Source of the DNA: Pseudomonas jinjuensis
Lineage (GTDB): Bacteria; Pseudomonadota; Gammaproteobacteria; Pseudomonadales; Pseudomonadaceae
Reading direction: 5' to 3'
Assembly (NCBI RefSeq): GCF_900103845.1
Contig: NZ_FNIJ01000002.1
Location: 87,864-151,863, forward strand
DNA length: 64,000 nucleotides
Positions 20,524 through 30,799 of this stretch are shown here, piece by piece. A program made the position numbers and the translations under genes. Every line of letters starts with the position of its first letter. The stretch's first letter is position 1. The notes beneath the pieces were generated by a model, which worked only from the letters and a program-made list of their open reading frames with translations, did no database searches and was not told the origin of the DNA.

Positions 20524-21273
20524 ATGGCTGGTCATTCCAAATGGGCCAATATCAAGCACCGCAAGGGTCGTCAGGACGCCAAGCGGGGCAAGATATTCAC
20601 CAAGCTGATTCGTGAGCTGACCATCGCTGCCAAGCACGGCGGTCCGATCCCGGCTGACAACCCGCGTCTGCGCCTGGCCGTGGACAAGGCGCTGACCGCC
20701 AACATGTCGCGCGACACCATCGATCGCGCCATCGCCCGCGGCGCCGGCAGCAACGAGGCGGACAACGTCGTCGAGCTCTCCTACGAGGGCTATGCACCGA
20801 GCGGCGTGGCCATCATCGTCGAGGCCATGACCGACAACCGCAACCGCACCGCGGCCGAAGTGCGCCATGCCTTCAGCAAGTGCGGCGGCAACCTTGGCAC
20901 CGATGGTTCGGTGGCCTACATGTTCGATCGCAAGGGGCAGATCAGCTTCGCCCCGGGCGTCGATGAAGATGCCCTGATGGAAGCGGCGCTGGAAGCCGGC
21001 GCGGAAGACGTGGAAATGGGCGACGACGGCTCGGCCGTGGTCTCCACCAGCTTCGCCGATTTCCATGCTGTGAACGAGGCGCTGGAAACCGCCGGCTTCA
21101 AGGGCGAGGAGGCGGAAATCGCCATGATCCCCTCGATCAATGCGCCGATCGCCGATCTGGAAACCGCGCAGAAGGTCATGCGCCTGATCGACATGCTGGA
21201 AGATCTCGACGACGTGCAGAACGTCTATCACAACGCGGATATTCCCGACGAGATCATGGAACAGCTGGACTGA
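20524..21273 (+). CDS. pmpR: YebC/PmpR family transcriptional regulator
   Basis: Encodes 249 residues with the invariant start [18 protein letters not shown] and the [14 protein letters not shown] motif. Members bind DNA; in P. aeruginosa PmpR (PA0964) represses the pqsR-dependent quinolone system. The pqs locus is absent from its PAO1 position in this genome, so targets may differ here, or the pqs genes may be elsewhere. A strong terminator follows. Confidence 0.95.
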   Translation: MAGHSKWANIKHRKGRQDAKRGKIFTKLIRELTIAAKHGGPIPADNPRLRLAVDKALTANMSRDTIDRAIARGAGSNEADNVVELSYEGYAPSGVAIIVEAMTDNRNRTAAEVRHAFSKCGGNLGTDGSVAYMFDRKGQISFAPGVDEDALMEAALEAGAEDVEMGDDGSAVVSTSFADFHAVNEALETAGFKGEEAEIAMIPSINAPIADLETAQKVMRLIDMLEDLDDVQNVYHNADIPDEIMEQLD

Positions 21274-21292
21274 GCGCCGGTCCGAGCATGCA

Positions 21293-21326
21293 GCCGGAAG
21301 TCGCCGAGCGCGCTTCCGGCTTTTTT
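21293..21326 (+). terminator. Intrinsic terminator after pmpR
   Basis: GCCGGAAG (21293-21300) pairs with CTTCCGGC (21313-21320), then six T. It separates pmpR from ruvC, which has its own TATACT -10 box at 21344-21349. Confidence 0.9.
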
Positions 21327-21410
21327 ATGCGCGCGCCGCTCCGTATACTCGCGGCTGGATAAATAGACAGTGTGCCGGTCCCTGGGTCGGTACGTGGAGC
21401 GAAGGGCGGC

Positions 21411-21935
21411 ATGACCCTGATCCTTGGTATCGACCCCGGTTCCCGCATCACCGGCTACGGCGTCGTCCGCGACACCGGGCGCGGCTGCGAATATGTGGCC
21501 TCCGGCTGCATCCGCACCGGCGCGGGCGAACTGCGCGACCGTCTGCAGATCGTCTTCCGCGGCGTGGGCGAGGTGATCCGCCTGTACGGGCCGGTGACCA
21601 TGGGCATCGAGCAGGTGTTCATGGCGCGCAACGCCGATTCCGCGCTCAAGCTGGGCCAGGCACGCGGAGCTGCAATCGTGGCGGCGGCGGAAGCCGGGCT
21701 GGAAGTCGCGGAGTACACCGCCAGCCAGGTCAAGCAGGCCATCGCCGGCACCGGCGGCGCCGACAAGCAGCAGGTGCAGATGATGGTCATGCACCTGCTC
21801 AAGCTGCTGCAGAAGCCGCAGATCGACGCCTCCGACGCCCTGGCCATCGCCCTCTGTCATGCGCACCACCGGCAGAGCCTGATTCCCCACGGCCTGGCCA
21901 CCGCCCGGCGGCGGGGCGGCCGGCTTCGTCTGTAA
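21411..21935 (+). CDS. ruvC: Holliday junction resolvase RuvC
   Basis: Encodes 174 residues. The acidic catalytic residues are seen: D8 in [14 protein letters not shown], Glu in TMGIEQVF, and the Asp pair in [16 protein letters not shown]. It resolves four-way junctions as a dimer with RuvAB. First gene of ruvCAB, downstream of a TATACT-containing promoter; ruvA follows after 21 nt. Confidence 0.98.
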   Translation: MTLILGIDPGSRITGYGVVRDTGRGCEYVASGCIRTGAGELRDRLQIVFRGVGEVIRLYGPVTMGIEQVFMARNADSALKLGQARGAAIVAAAEAGLEVAEYTASQVKQAIAGTGGADKQQVQMMVMHLLKLLQKPQIDASDALAIALCHAHHRQSLIPHGLATARRRGGRLRL

Positions 21936-21956
21936 CCTCCTGGAAGGACCTGATTC

Positions 21957-22562
21957 GTGATTGGACGCCTGCGTGGCACCCTGGCGGAAAAGCAGCCGCC
22001 GCACCTGATCCTCGACGTGAACGGCGTGGGCTATGAGCTGGAGGTCCCGATGACCACCCTCTATCGCCTGCCTGCGCTGGGCGAGGCGGTGACCCTGCAC
22101 ACCCATCTGGTGGTGCGCGAGGATGCCCATCTGCTCTATGGTTTCGCCGAGAAGCGCGAGCGCGAGATGTTTCGCGAGCTGATCCGCCTCAACGGCGTGG
22201 GGCCGAAGCTGGCGCTGGCGCTGATGTCCAGTCTGGAAGTGGACGAGATGGTGCGTTGCGTGCAGGCGCAGGATACTTCCACCCTGGTGAAGGTGCCCGG
22301 GGTCGGCAAGAAGACCGCCGAGCGGCTGCTGGTGGAACTGAAGGATCGCTTCAAGGCCTGGGAAAGCATTCCGTCGATCGCCCCGCTGGTGGTTGAACCC
22401 ATACGCGCGGCGGCAGTCTCAAGCGCCGAGGCGGATGCCGTCAGCGCGCTCATCGCGCTGGGCTTCAAGCCGCAGGAGGCGAGCCGCGCCGTGGCCGCCG
22501 TGCAGGAGGAAGGTTTGTCCAGCGAAGAACTCATCCGTCGTTCATTGAAAGGCATGGGCTAG
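21957..22562 (+). CDS. ruvA: Holliday junction branch migration protein RuvA
   Basis: Encodes 201 residues. It starts with GTG ([12 protein letters not shown]), 6-9 nt after GGAAGGAC. Domain I is an OB fold, domain II has two helix-hairpin-helix motifs ([16 protein letters not shown] and [19 protein letters not shown]), and domain III ([20 protein letters not shown]) binds RuvB. Tetrameric junction-binding subunit. Confidence 0.98.
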   Translation: MIGRLRGTLAEKQPPHLILDVNGVGYELEVPMTTLYRLPALGEAVTLHTHLVVREDAHLLYGFAEKREREMFRELIRLNGVGPKLALALMSSLEVDEMVRCVQAQDTSTLVKVPGVGKKTAERLLVELKDRFKAWESIPSIAPLVVEPIRAAAVSSAEADAVSALIALGFKPQEASRAVAAVQEEGLSSEELIRRSLKGMG

Positions 22563-22572
22563 GTAGACGCCG

Positions 22573-23631
22573 ATGATCGAATCCGATCGCCTGATTTCCG
22601 CCGTCTCCGGCCGTGAACGCGAGGAGCAGCTGGATCGCGCCATCCGCCCGCTGAGCCTGTCCGACTACATCGGCCAGCCGACCGTGCGCGAGCAGATGGA
22701 GCTGTTCATCCAGGCCGCCAGGGGGCGCAAGGAAGCCCTCGACCACACCCTGATCTTCGGCCCGCCGGGGCTGGGCAAGACAACCCTGGCCAACATCATC
22801 TCCCAGGAGATGGGCGTGGCGATCAAGAGCACTTCCGGTCCCGTGCTGGAGCGCCCGGGCGACCTGGCGGCGCTGCTCACCAACCTGGAGCCGGGCGACG
22901 TGCTGTTCGTCGACGAGATCCACCGCCTGTCTCCGATCGTCGAGGAAGTGCTGTATCCGGCGATGGAGGATTTCCAGCTGGACATCATGATCGGCGAAGG
23001 GCCGGCGGCGCGCTCGATCAAGCTCGACCTGCCGCCCTTCACCCTGGTCGGGGCGACCACCCGCGCCGGCATGCTGACCAATCCGCTGCGTGACCGCTTC
23101 GGCATCGTCCAGCGTCTGGAGTTCTACAGCGTGGACGACCTGACCACCATCGTCAGCCGTTCGGCCGGGATTCTCGGCCTGGCCATCGAGCGCGACGGTG
23201 CCTTCGAGATCGCCCGCCGTGCCCGCGGCACGCCGCGCATCGCCAACCGGCTGCTGCGCCGCGTGCGGGATTTCGCCGAGGTGCGCGGCAACGGGCGGAT
23301 CAGCAGCGACATCGCCGACAAGGCGCTGAACCTGCTGGATGTCGACGAACGTGGCTTCGACCACCAGGACCGGCGTCTGCTGCTGACCATGATCGAGAAG
23401 TTCGATGGCGGACCGGTGGGGCTCGACAACCTCTCCGCCGCCATTGGCGAAGAAAGACACACAATTGAGGACGTGCTGGAGCCCTATTTGATCCAGCAAG
23501 GCTATATCATGCGCACGCCGCGGGGGCGGGTCGTCACCCGGCATGCCTATCTGCATTTCGGCCTGAAGTTGCCGAACGGCTCAGGAGAAAGCGTTTCGCC
23601 TGATCGGTTCTCTTCTGAAGATGGTAATTAA
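22573..23631 (+). CDS. ruvB: Holliday junction helicase RuvB
   Basis: Encodes 352 residues. AAA+ ATPase: Walker [12 protein letters not shown], Walker B VDEIHRL, sensor and arginine-finger region [18 protein letters not shown], and the C-terminal winged helix ([20 protein letters not shown]). It powers branch migration on RuvA-bound junctions. It follows ruvA by 10 nt. Confidence 0.98.
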   Translation: MIESDRLISAVSGREREEQLDRAIRPLSLSDYIGQPTVREQMELFIQAARGRKEALDHTLIFGPPGLGKTTLANIISQEMGVAIKSTSGPVLERPGDLAALLTNLEPGDVLFVDEIHRLSPIVEEVLYPAMEDFQLDIMIGEGPAARSIKLDLPPFTLVGATTRAGMLTNPLRDRFGIVQRLEFYSVDDLTTIVSRSAGILGLAIERDGAFEIARRARGTPRIANRLLRRVRDFAEVRGNGRISSDIADKALNLLDVDERGFDHQDRRLLLTMIEKFDGGPVGLDNLSAAIGEERHTIEDVLEPYLIQQGYIMRTPRGRVVTRHAYLHFGLKLPNGSGESVSPDRFSSEDGN

Positions 23632-23683
23632 TTGCATTTGTGGGCGATTGCCGATTGGCAAAGCCCTGACTTGGTTCTAGAGT

Positions 23684-24130
23684 ATGCGCGCGCAACACGG
23701 GGGTCAGCCGTTCCAGCATCGTTTCCGGGTCTATTACGAAGACACCGATGCGGGCGGCATCGTCTACTACGTCAACTACCTCAAGTTCATGGAGCGGGCT
23801 CGTACCGAGCGGCTGCGTGATCTGGGCTATGCCCAGTCCGAGCTGGCCGGTGAGAACCTGCTATTTGTCGTTCATTCGGCGGAGGCACGCTACCATGCGC
23901 CGGCCCGGCTGGACGACGAATTGATCGTCTCCGCCGAAGTGGAGGAGTTGAACCGCGCGAGCCTGCGTTTCCGTCAACAGGTTCGCCGGGCGACAGACTC
24001 GGTCTTGCTCTGCGAAGGGCGATTCCTGGTGGCCTGCGTGCGGGCCGATAACTTCAGACCCCGCGCGATCCCCGAAGCGTTGCGTGCGGCATTTGCCGGC
24101 AGTCCGGACACCCTTTCAGCAGGAGATTAA
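23684..24130 (+). CDS. ybgC: Acyl-CoA thioesterase YbgC of the Tol-Pal cluster
   Basis: Encodes 148 residues, 4HBT hotdog fold. [21 protein letters not shown] contains the catalytic Asp of the family. No Shine-Dalgarno precedes the ATG. A promoter-like TTGGCA-17-TAGAGT ends directly at the ATG, which is too close for a normal leader, so either the box is chance or the message starts inside the gene. First gene of the tol-pal cluster, 52 nt after ruvB; tolQ starts 2 nt after its stop. Confidence 0.93.
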   Translation: MRAQHGGQPFQHRFRVYYEDTDAGGIVYYVNYLKFMERARTERLRDLGYAQSELAGENLLFVVHSAEARYHAPARLDDELIVSAEVEELNRASLRFRQQVRRATDSVLLCEGRFLVACVRADNFRPRAIPEALRAAFAGSPDTLSAGD

Positions 24131-24131
24131 C

Positions 24132-24827
24132 GTGGAACCGAACGTCGTCGACCATACCTCCATGTGGAGCCTGATCAGCAACGCCAGTCTGGTGGTGCAA
24201 CTGGTCATGCTCACCCTCGTGGCCGCCTCGGTCACTTCGTGGATCATGATTTTCCAGCGCAGCAACATGATGCGTTCGGCCAAGAAGGCCCTGGAAACCT
24301 TCGAAGAGCGCTTCTGGTCGGGCATCGACCTGTCCAAGCTGTATCGCCAGGCCGGCAGCAATCCGGACCCGGATTCCGGCGTCGAGCAGATCTTCCGTGC
24401 CGGCTTCAAGGAGTTCTCGCGTCTGCGCCAGCAGGCCGGCGTCGAGGCCGATGCGGTGATGGAAGGCGTATCCCGCGCCATGCGCGTGGCCATCTCGCGC
24501 GAGGAAGAGAAGCTGGAAACCAGCCTGCCGTTCCTTGCCACCGTCGGTTCCACCAGCCCGTACATCGGCCTGTTCGGCACCGTGTGGGGCATCATGAACT
24601 CCTTCCGCGGCCTGGCCACCGTGCAGCAGGCGACCCTCGCCACCGTTGCCCCGGGCATCGCCGAAGCGCTGATCGCCACCGCCATCGGCCTGTTCGCCGC
24701 GATTCCGGCAGTCATCGCCTACAACCGCTTCTCCGCTCGTTCGGAGATGCTGATCGGCCGTTACTACACCTTCGCCGACGAGTTCCAGGCCATCCTGCAC
24801 CGCAAGGTGCACACCAGTGACGACTGA
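24132..24827 (+). CDS. tolQ: TolQ, inner-membrane proton channel subunit
   Basis: Encodes 231 residues from a GTG at 24132 (MEPNVVDHTSMWSL), 7 nt after AGGAG. Three membrane helices occur: near residues 13-38, about 130-160 (VGSTSPYIGLFGTVWGIMNSF) and 165-195 (TVAPGIAEALIATAIGLFAAIPAVIAYN). Homologous to ExbB/MotA. With TolR it uses the proton motive force to drive TolA and outer-membrane constriction at division. The ORF is open upstream to 24084 but that part overlaps ybgC. Confidence 0.97.
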   Translation: MEPNVVDHTSMWSLISNASLVVQLVMLTLVAASVTSWIMIFQRSNMMRSAKKALETFEERFWSGIDLSKLYRQAGSNPDPDSGVEQIFRAGFKEFSRLRQQAGVEADAVMEGVSRAMRVAISREEEKLETSLPFLATVGSTSPYIGLFGTVWGIMNSFRGLATVQQATLATVAPGIAEALIATAIGLFAAIPAVIAYNRFSARSEMLIGRYYTFADEFQAILHRKVHTSDD

Positions 24828-24840
24828 GAGGTAAGCCGAT

Positions 24841-25299
24841 ATGACGAGGATTCGTCACAAGCGCAAGCCGGTCGCGGAAATGAACGTGGTGCCTTACATC
24901 GACGTGATGCTGGTGCTGCTGGTGATTTTCATGGTGACCGCGCCGATGCTCAACCAGGGCGTCAAGGTCGACCTGCCCAAGGTTTCCAGCGAAGCCCTGC
25001 CGCAGGACAACGACTCGCGGGTGCTGACCATTTCGATCAAGGCCGACAAGACCTACTACTGGAACATGGGCGCGGAAGTCGATCCTGACCAGGGCAAGTC
25101 CAGCCAGACCGCCGTCGACCTGGACCAGCTGGTGAATGCCGCCAGCGGGATCATGGCCGAGAACGGCCGCCAGGGTAAGAAGGTCCAGGTCTTCGTGCGT
25201 GGCGACAAGGCTGTCGACTACGGCTCGGTGATGGCGGTCATGGGCGGCCTGCAGAAGGCCGGCGTAGGTAATGTGGGATTGATTACCGAGGCACCCTGA
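24841..25299 (+). CDS. tolR: TolR, inner-membrane proton channel subunit
   Basis: Encodes 152 residues. One N-terminal helix carries the proton-relay Asp in PYIDVMLVLLVIFMVTAPML, followed by a periplasmic ExbD/TolR domain (TKTYYWNM to GNVGLITEAP). Works with TolQ. 13 nt after tolQ. Confidence 0.97.
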   Translation: MTRIRHKRKPVAEMNVVPYIDVMLVLLVIFMVTAPMLNQGVKVDLPKVSSEALPQDNDSRVLTISIKADKTYYWNMGAEVDPDQGKSSQTAVDLDQLVNAASGIMAENGRQGKKVQVFVRGDKAVDYGSVMAVMGGLQKAGVGNVGLITEAP

Positions 25300-25304
25300 T
25301 TTCT

Positions 25305-26357
25305 ATGCGACTCGAGCGGTCTCCTTCTCCTTCGGAAAGTTATTTCTGGCCGGCCGTGCTGGCCGTGGCCTTGCACGTCCTGATTTTCGCCATGCTCTTC
25401 GTCAGCTGGGCGACGGCTCCCGAGCTGCCGCCTTCGCGGCCGATCGTGCAGGCGACGCTCTACCAGCTGAAGTCGAAGAGTCAGGCGACCCAGCAGACCA
25501 ACCAGAAAATCGCCGGAGAATCGAAGAAGACCTCCTCCAGGCAGTACGAAACAGAGCAGCTGGAACAGAAGAAGGCCGAGCAGCAGGCCCTCGCCGCCGC
25601 CAAGGCAGCGGAACAAAAGAAAGCCGACGATGCTCGAAAGGCGGCAGAGGCTGCGAAAGCCGCGGACGCCGCCAAGGCTGCAGAAGCCAGGAAGGCGGCT
25701 GAGGCGAAAAAGGCTGACGAGGCCAAGAAAGCCGCAGAGGCCAAGGCCGCCGAGCAGAAGAAGCAGGCGGACATAGCCAAGAAGCGCGCCGAGGAAGAGG
25801 CGAAGAAGAAGGCCGCTGCCGAGGCAGCGAAGAAGAAGGCGGCCGAAGAGGCCAAGAAAGTAGCTGCCGCCGAAGCGGCGAAGAAGAAGGCCGCGGCCGA
25901 GGAAGCCAAGAAGAAGGCTGCCGTGGAAGCGGCGAAGAAGAAAGCGGCCGCCGCGGCGGCGCGCAAGGCCCAGGAAGACAAGAAGGCGCAGGCCCTGGCC
26001 GAACTGCTGTCGGACGACACGCAGCGCCAGCAGGCTCTGGCGGACGAACGTGGCAACCAGGTGGCCGGCAACTTCGACGACCTGATCGTCAGCCTGGTCA
26101 GCCAGCAGTGGACCCGCCCGCCTTCGGCGCGTAACGGAATGAGCGTGGAAGTGCTGATCCAGATGCTGCCGGACGGCACCATCACCAACGTCAGCGTGAC
26201 CCGTTCGAGCGGCGATTCGCCGTTCGACAACTCGGCGCTCGCAGCGGTGCGCAACGTCGGCCGGATCCCGGAGATGCAGCAACTGGATCGCACCACCTTC
26301 GACAGCCTTTACCGGCAGCGCCGAATGATTTTCAAACCGGAGGACCTGAGTCTGTGA
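25305..26357 (+). CDS. tolA: TolA, periplasm-spanning Tol protein
   Basis: Encodes 350 residues. Domain I is one membrane helix ([18 protein letters not shown]). Domain II (about 70-225) is a long Ala/Lys/Glu helix with repeats such as [12 protein letters not shown]. Domain III (about 226-350) is the globular C-terminus that contacts Pal/TolB and is also a filamentous phage and pyocin entry site. Low-complexity domain II is the part most likely to vary in length between strains. tolB overlaps its stop by 4 nt. Confidence 0.96.
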   Translation: MRLERSPSPSESYFWPAVLAVALHVLIFAMLFVSWATAPELPPSRPIVQATLYQLKSKSQATQQTNQKIAGESKKTSSRQYETEQLEQKKAEQQALAAAKAAEQKKADDARKAAEAAKAADAAKAAEARKAAEAKKADEAKKAAEAKAAEQKKQADIAKKRAEEEAKKKAAAEAAKKKAAEEAKKVAAAEAAKKKAAAEEAKKKAAVEAAKKKAAAAAARKAQEDKKAQALAELLSDDTQRQQALADERGNQVAGNFDDLIVSLVSQQWTRPPSARNGMSVEVLIQMLPDGTITNVSVTRSSGDSPFDNSALAAVRNVGRIPEMQQLDRTTFDSLYRQRRMIFKPEDLSL

Positions 26358-27652
26358 TTAACCTGATTCGCATTGCGCTCCTTGCCCTGGTCGCGCTCGC
26401 CGGCCTGGCGCGGGCAGCCGACCCGCTGGTGGTGTCCACCGGCACCGACCGGGCGGTGCCGATCGCCGTGGTGCCGTTCGGCTGGCAGGGCGGCAACGTC
26501 CTGCCCGAGGACATGTCCACCATCATCGGCAACGACCTGCGCAATTCGGGCTATTTCGAACCCATCCCGCGGCAGAACATGATCAGCCAGCCGGCCCAGG
26601 CCAGCGAAGTGATCTACCGCGACTGGAGCGCCATCGGCGCGCAGTACGTGCTGATCGGCAGCATCGTGCCGGCCGGTGGGCGCCTGCAGGTGCAGTACGG
26701 CCTGTTCAACGTGGCGACCCAGCAGCAGGTGCTGACCGGCAGCGTCGGCGGCAGCACGGACCAGCTGCGCGACATGTCGCACTACATCGCCGACCAGGCC
26801 TTCGAGAAGCTCACCGGCATCAAGGGCGCCTTCTCCACCAAGATGCTCTACGTCACCGCCGAGCGCTTCTCGGTCGACAACACCCGCTACACCCTGCAGC
26901 GCTCCGACTACGACGGCGCACGGGCAGTGACCCTCCTGCAGTCGCGCGAACCGATCCTCTCGCCGCGCTTCTCGCCGGATGGCCGCCGCATCGCCTACGT
27001 CTCCTTCGAGCAGAAGCGTCCGCGCATCTTCATGCAGTACGTGGACACCGGCCGCCGCGAGCAGATCAGCAACTTCGAGGGCCTGAACGGCGCGCCGGCC
27101 TTCTCGCCGGATGGCAACCGCCTGGCCTTCGTGCTGTCCCGCGATGGCAACCCGGAGGTCTACATGATGGATCTGGGCTCGCGCCAGCTGCGCCGCCTGA
27201 CCAACAACGCGGCCATCGACACCGAACCCTTCTGGGGCAAGGACGGCTCGACCCTGTACTTCACTTCCGATCGCGGCGGCAAGCCGCAGGTCTACAAGAT
27301 GAACGTCAACAGCGGCTCGGCCGAGCGGGTCACCTTCATCGGCAACTACAACGCCAACCCGAAACTTTCCGCGGATGAAAAGACCCTGGTGATGGTGCAT
27401 CGCCAGCAGGGCTTCACCAACTTCCAGATCGCCGCCCAGGACTTGCAGCGCGGCAGTTTGCGGGTACTTTCCAACACCACCCTGGACGACTCGCCCACTG
27501 TTGCGCCTAATGGCACCATGCTAATCTACGCCACCCGCCAGCAGGATCGGGGCGTGTTGATGCTCGTTTCCATCAACGGACGCGTTCGGATCCCAATTCC
27601 TACCGCCCAAGGCGATGTACGCGAGCCTTCCTGGTCACCATACCTGAACTGA
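26354..27652 (+). CDS. tolB: TolB, periplasmic beta-propeller
   Basis: Encodes 432 residues from GTG ([21 protein letters not shown] signal peptide). An N-terminal domain ([19 protein letters not shown]) is followed by repeated WD40/TolB blades with [11 protein letters not shown]- and [10 protein letters not shown]-type motifs. It binds Pal and TolA. The GTGA overlap with tolA couples translation. Confidence 0.97.
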   Translation: MINLIRIALLALVALAGLARAADPLVVSTGTDRAVPIAVVPFGWQGGNVLPEDMSTIIGNDLRNSGYFEPIPRQNMISQPAQASEVIYRDWSAIGAQYVLIGSIVPAGGRLQVQYGLFNVATQQQVLTGSVGGSTDQLRDMSHYIADQAFEKLTGIKGAFSTKMLYVTAERFSVDNTRYTLQRSDYDGARAVTLLQSREPILSPRFSPDGRRIAYVSFEQKRPRIFMQYVDTGRREQISNFEGLNGAPAFSPDGNRLAFVLSRDGNPEVYMMDLGSRQLRRLTNNAAIDTEPFWGKDGSTLYFTSDRGGKPQVYKMNVNSGSAERVTFIGNYNANPKLSADEKTLVMVHRQQGFTNFQIAAQDLQRGSLRVLSNTTLDDSPTVAPNGTMLIYATRQQDRGVLMLVSINGRVRIPIPTAQGDVREPSWSPYLN

Positions 27653-27704
27653 CGGTTGCCAACTGTTCAAAACTTATACACTGGGGTTCATTAGGAGTTA
27701 CATG

Positions 27705-28211
27705 ATGGAAATGCTGAAATTCGGCAAATTTGCTGCTCTGGCTCTGGCCATGGCCGTAGCTGTCGGTTGTTCTTCCAAGGGCGGTGATGCGTCCGGCGAA
27801 GGTGCGAACGGCGGTGTCGACCCGAACGCTGGCTATGGCGCGAACAGCGGTGCCGTTGACGGCAGCCTGAGCGACGAAGCCGCTCTGCGTGCGATCACCA
27901 CCTTCTACTTCGAGTACGACAGCTCCGACCTGAAGCCGGAAGCCATGCGCGCCCTCGACGTACACGCCAAGGACCTGCGTTCCAGCGGTCAGCGCGTGGT
28001 TCTGGAAGGTCACACCGACGAACGCGGCACCCGTGAGTACAACATGGCTCTGGGCGAGCGTCGTGCCAAGTCGGTTCAGCGCTACCTGGTTCTGCAGGGC
28101 GTTTCCCCGGCTCAGCTGGAACTGGTTTCCTACGGTAAGGAGCGTCCGGTCGCTACTGGCCACGACGAGCAGTCCTGGGCTCAGAACCGTCGCGTAGAAC
28201 TGAAGAAGTAA
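27705..28211 (+). CDS. oprL: Peptidoglycan-associated lipoprotein OprL/Pal
   Basis: Encodes 168 residues. Lipobox AVAVGC followed by SSKG, a Gly-rich linker, and an OmpA-like peptidoglycan-binding domain with [33 protein letters not shown] and NRRVELKK. It anchors the outer membrane to peptidoglycan. Two ATGs stand in tandem at 27702 and 27705; the second gives the known OprL N-terminus [16 protein letters not shown] box about 25 nt upstream suggests its own promoter, though no clear -35 is seen. Confidence 0.98.
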   Translation: MEMLKFGKFAALALAMAVAVGCSSKGGDASGEGANGGVDPNAGYGANSGAVDGSLSDEAALRAITTFYFEYDSSDLKPEAMRALDVHAKDLRSSGQRVVLEGHTDERGTREYNMALGERRAKSVQRYLVLQGVSPAQLELVSYGKERPVATGHDEQSWAQNRRVELKK

Positions 28212-28217
28212 GACCCC

Positions 28218-29030
28218 ATGCGCCTGCGAATCCTGACCTTGTTGGCCTGCAGCCTGCCGCTCATGGCGGCGGCTGCGGCTCCCGTCGAAGACGCTAACGC
28301 CAATTACGGCGGCAGCTATCCGCCTTCGGGTTATGGCACCGCAGGCGCGGGTGGCGCCTATGCCGGTGGCGGGATGGAAACTCCCGTCTCCGGCCAGGCG
28401 CAGCTGTTCATGCAACTGCAGCAGATGCAGGACGAGATTTCGCGCCTGAGCGGCATGCTGGAAGAACAGCAGAACCAGATCCGGCAGATGAAGCAGGAAA
28501 ACCTGGATCGTTACCAGGAGCTCGATCGCCGTATTTCCGGCGGTGCCGCTGCCGGCGGCGCGCCTGCGCCTGCTCCGGGTCCTGCTGCCGCCGCTGCCGG
28601 TGGTGCTGCCGCTGCGGCTCAGCAGCCCGCGGCGAGCAGCGAACCGGCCGATCCGGCGAAGGAAAAGCTGTATTACGACGCTGCCTTCGACCTCATCAAG
28701 ACCAAGGATTTCGATAAGGCCAGCCAGGCGTTCAGCGCCTTCCTGCGCAAGTACCCGAACAGCCAGTACGCCGGCAACGCGCAGTACTGGCTGGGCGAGG
28801 TCAACCTGGCCAAGGGTGACCTGCAGGCCGCCGGCCAGGCTTTCGCCAAGGTCAGCCAGGCCTATCCGAGCAGCCCCAAGGTTGCGGATTCGCTGTACAA
28901 GCTGGGTGATGTCGAGCGTCGTCTCGGCAATACCGACCGTGCGCGGGGCATCTTCCAGCAGGTCGCTGCGCAGTATCCGGGCACTTCCGCCGCCCAGCTC
29001 GCCCAGCGCGATCTGAAGAACCTGAAGTGA
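28218..29030 (+). CDS. cpoB: CpoB (YbgF), Tol-Pal coordinating TPR protein
   Basis: Encodes 270 residues. Signal peptide (MRLRILTLLACSLPLMAAAAA), a coiled coil (about 65-105, QLQQMQDEISRLSGMLEEQQ), a Pro/Ala-rich linker, then TPR repeats (from YYDAAFDLIKTKDFDKAS). It coordinates Tol-Pal constriction with PBP1B in E. coli. Six nt after oprL; followed by a terminator. Confidence 0.95.
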   Translation: MRLRILTLLACSLPLMAAAAAPVEDANANYGGSYPPSGYGTAGAGGAYAGGGMETPVSGQAQLFMQLQQMQDEISRLSGMLEEQQNQIRQMKQENLDRYQELDRRISGGAAAGGAPAPAPGPAAAAAGGAAAAAQQPAASSEPADPAKEKLYYDAAFDLIKTKDFDKASQAFSAFLRKYPNSQYAGNAQYWLGEVNLAKGDLQAAGQAFAKVSQAYPSSPKVADSLYKLGDVERRLGNTDRARGIFQQVAAQYPGTSAAQLAQRDLKNLK

Positions 29031-29050
29031 TCTGATCCGCTGCCTGCCGA

Positions 29051-29076
29051 AAACCCGCGCTCGTCGCGGGTTTTTT
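29051..29076 (+). terminator. Intrinsic terminator after cpoB
   Basis: AAACCCGCG pairs with CGCGGGTTT around a 5-nt loop, followed by a T-run. It closes the tol-pal operon. Confidence 0.93.
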
Positions 29077-29148
29077 CGTTAGAATCCGTCCCCCGATTTC
29101 CCGCAACGGAGGCGGATGGCCTGTTTCGCCGTCACGCCCGTGGCTGAT

Positions 29149-29796
29149 ATGCAACAGACCCTGCGAATTACCGAGATCTTCTACTCGCTGCAGGGGGAGA
29201 CGCGCACCGCCGGCTTGCCGACGGTGTTCGTGCGCCTGACCGGCTGTCCCCTGCGCTGCCAGTACTGCGATACCGCCTATGCCTTCAATGGCGGCGACAT
29301 CATGTCCGTGGACGCCATCCTCGAGCGCGTCGCGGCGTTCAAGCCTCGCCATGTCTGCGTGACCGGCGGCGAGCCGCTGGCCCAGCCCAACTGCATTCCG
29401 CTGCTGCAGCGGCTGTGCGACGCCGGCTACGAGGTGTCCCTGGAAACCAGCGGCGCCCTGGACATTTCCGCGACCGACCGCCGCGTCAGCCGGGTCGTCG
29501 ACCTGAAGACCCCGGGTTCCGGCGAGGTGCGGCGCAATCGCTACGAGAACCTCGACCAGCTCACCGGCAACGACCAGGTGAAGTTCGTCATCTGCTCCCG
29601 CGACGACTACGACTGGGCGGTATCCAAGCTGATCGAATACCGCCTGGAGCAGCGCGCCGGCGAGGTGCTGTTCTCGCCCAGCCACAGGCAGGTCGATGCG
29701 CGCGCGCTGGCCGACTGGATCGTGTCCGACAACCTGCCGGTGCGCCTCCAGTTGCAGTTGCACAAGATTCTCTGGAACGACGAGCCAGGACACTGA
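29149..29796 (+). CDS. queE: 7-carboxy-7-deazaguanine synthase QueE
   Basis: Encodes 215 residues from [17 protein letters not shown]. Radical SAM enzyme of queuosine precursor (preQ0) synthesis. The cluster motif is [12 protein letters not shown] (CX3CX2C), and the SAM-binding GGE motif is VTGGEPLAQ. An upstream ATG at 29116 has a good GGAGG but adds 11 residues outside the family pattern; the choice is uncertain. queC follows after 1 nt. Confidence 0.95.
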   Translation: MQQTLRITEIFYSLQGETRTAGLPTVFVRLTGCPLRCQYCDTAYAFNGGDIMSVDAILERVAAFKPRHVCVTGGEPLAQPNCIPLLQRLCDAGYEVSLETSGALDISATDRRVSRVVDLKTPGSGEVRRNRYENLDQLTGNDQVKFVICSRDDYDWAVSKLIEYRLEQRAGEVLFSPSHRQVDARALADWIVSDNLPVRLQLQLHKILWNDEPGH

Positions 29797-29797
29797 A

Positions 29798-30475
29798 ATG
29801 ACCGAGCAGAAGAAAGCGGTGATTCTCCTTTCCGGTGGCCTCGACTCCGCCACCGTGGTCGCCATGGCGAAGGCCGAGGGCTACCAGTGCTACAGCATGG
29901 GTTTCGACTACGGCCAGCGGCACCGCGCCGAGCTGCAGGCGGCTGAGCGAGTGGCGCGCCAACTCGGCGTCGTCGAGCACAAGGTGATCGGACTGAACCT
30001 CAACGGCATCGGCGGCTCGGCCCTGACCGACAGCAGCATCGACGTGCCCGAGGCGCCGAGCGAGGGCATCCCGGTCACCTACGTGCCGGCGCGCAATACG
30101 GTGTTCCTGTCGCTCGCCCTGGGCTGGGCGGAAGTGCTGGGCGCCCGGGATATCTTCATCGGCGTCAACGCGGTGGACTATTCCGGCTATCCGGATTGCC
30201 GGCCGGAGTTCGTCGAGGCGTTCGAACGTCTCGCCAACCTAGCGACCAAGGCCGGAGTGGAGGGCGACGGCTTCCGCATCCAGGCGCCGCTGCAGCATCT
30301 GTCCAAGGCGCAGATCATCCAGGCGGGACTGGCGCGCGGCGTGGATTACAGCCTCACGGTGTCCTGCTACCAGGCCGATGACGAAGGGCGCGCCTGCGGC
30401 AAGTGCGACAGCTGCCGGCTGCGTGCCGAAGGCTTCGCTGCCGCCGGCGTGGCCGATCCGACGCGATATTTTTGA
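29798..30475 (+). CDS. queC: 7-cyano-7-deazaguanine synthase QueC
   Basis: Encodes 225 residues. The PP-loop ATP site is [12 protein letters not shown], and the C-terminal zinc site is formed by Cys residues in [19 protein letters not shown]. It converts CDG to preQ0 with ATP and ammonia. Operon with queE. Confidence 0.97.
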   Translation: MTEQKKAVILLSGGLDSATVVAMAKAEGYQCYSMGFDYGQRHRAELQAAERVARQLGVVEHKVIGLNLNGIGGSALTDSSIDVPEAPSEGIPVTYVPARNTVFLSLALGWAEVLGARDIFIGVNAVDYSGYPDCRPEFVEAFERLANLATKAGVEGDGFRIQAPLQHLSKAQIIQAGLARGVDYSLTVSCYQADDEGRACGKCDSCRLRAEGFAAAGVADPTRYF

Positions 30476-30493
30476 AAAATTTTTCGTGGGGTG

Positions 30494-30521
30494 TTGTTTT
30501 TGCGATAAAAATCAGTAATAT
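30494..30521 (+). promoter_or_regulatory. Promoter of tRNA-Lys
   Basis: TTGTTT (30494-30499), 16-nt spacer, TAATAT (30516-30521), followed by a GC-rich discriminator (CGCCTCGCG) typical of stable RNA promoters, 12 nt before the mature 5-prime end. Confidence 0.75.
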
Positions 30522-30533
30522 ACGCCTCGCGTT

Positions 30534-30609
30534 GGGTCGTTAGCTCAGTCGGTAGAGCAGTTGGCTTTTAACCAATTGGTCGTAGGTTCGAATCCTACAC
30601 GACCCACCA
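30534..30609 (+). tRNA. tRNA-Lys (anticodon TTT)
   Basis: 76 nt including an encoded CCA. Acceptor GGGTCGT pairs with ACGACCC; D loop AGCTCAGTCGGTAGAG; anticodon loop CTTTTAA with TTT at 30567-30569; T loop GGTTCGAATCC. In P. aeruginosa the tRNA-Lys at this locus is a known attachment site for PAPI-1-type islands; no island is attached here. Confidence 0.98.
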
Positions 30610-30620
30610 GCATTCGATAG

Positions 30621-30653
30621 AAAGCCCGCAACTCCTGGAGTTGCGGGCTTTTT
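30621..30653 (+). terminator. Intrinsic terminator after tRNA-Lys
   Basis: AAAGCCCGCAACTCC pairs with GGAGTTGCGGGCTTT, followed by T residues, 11 nt past the tRNA. Confidence 0.93.
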
Positions 30654-30799
30654 CGTATGCGCGGGATTTTCCGCGTATGCTGCCCGGGCCCGCGATACCG
30701 CGCTCCCGGGCAATTTGGCAGGATCGCCGCGCCTCCCGCGGGGCCGTCGGTGATAAAATCGCGCCCATAACGAGCAGTCGCTTCACCGGATTAGTACAC

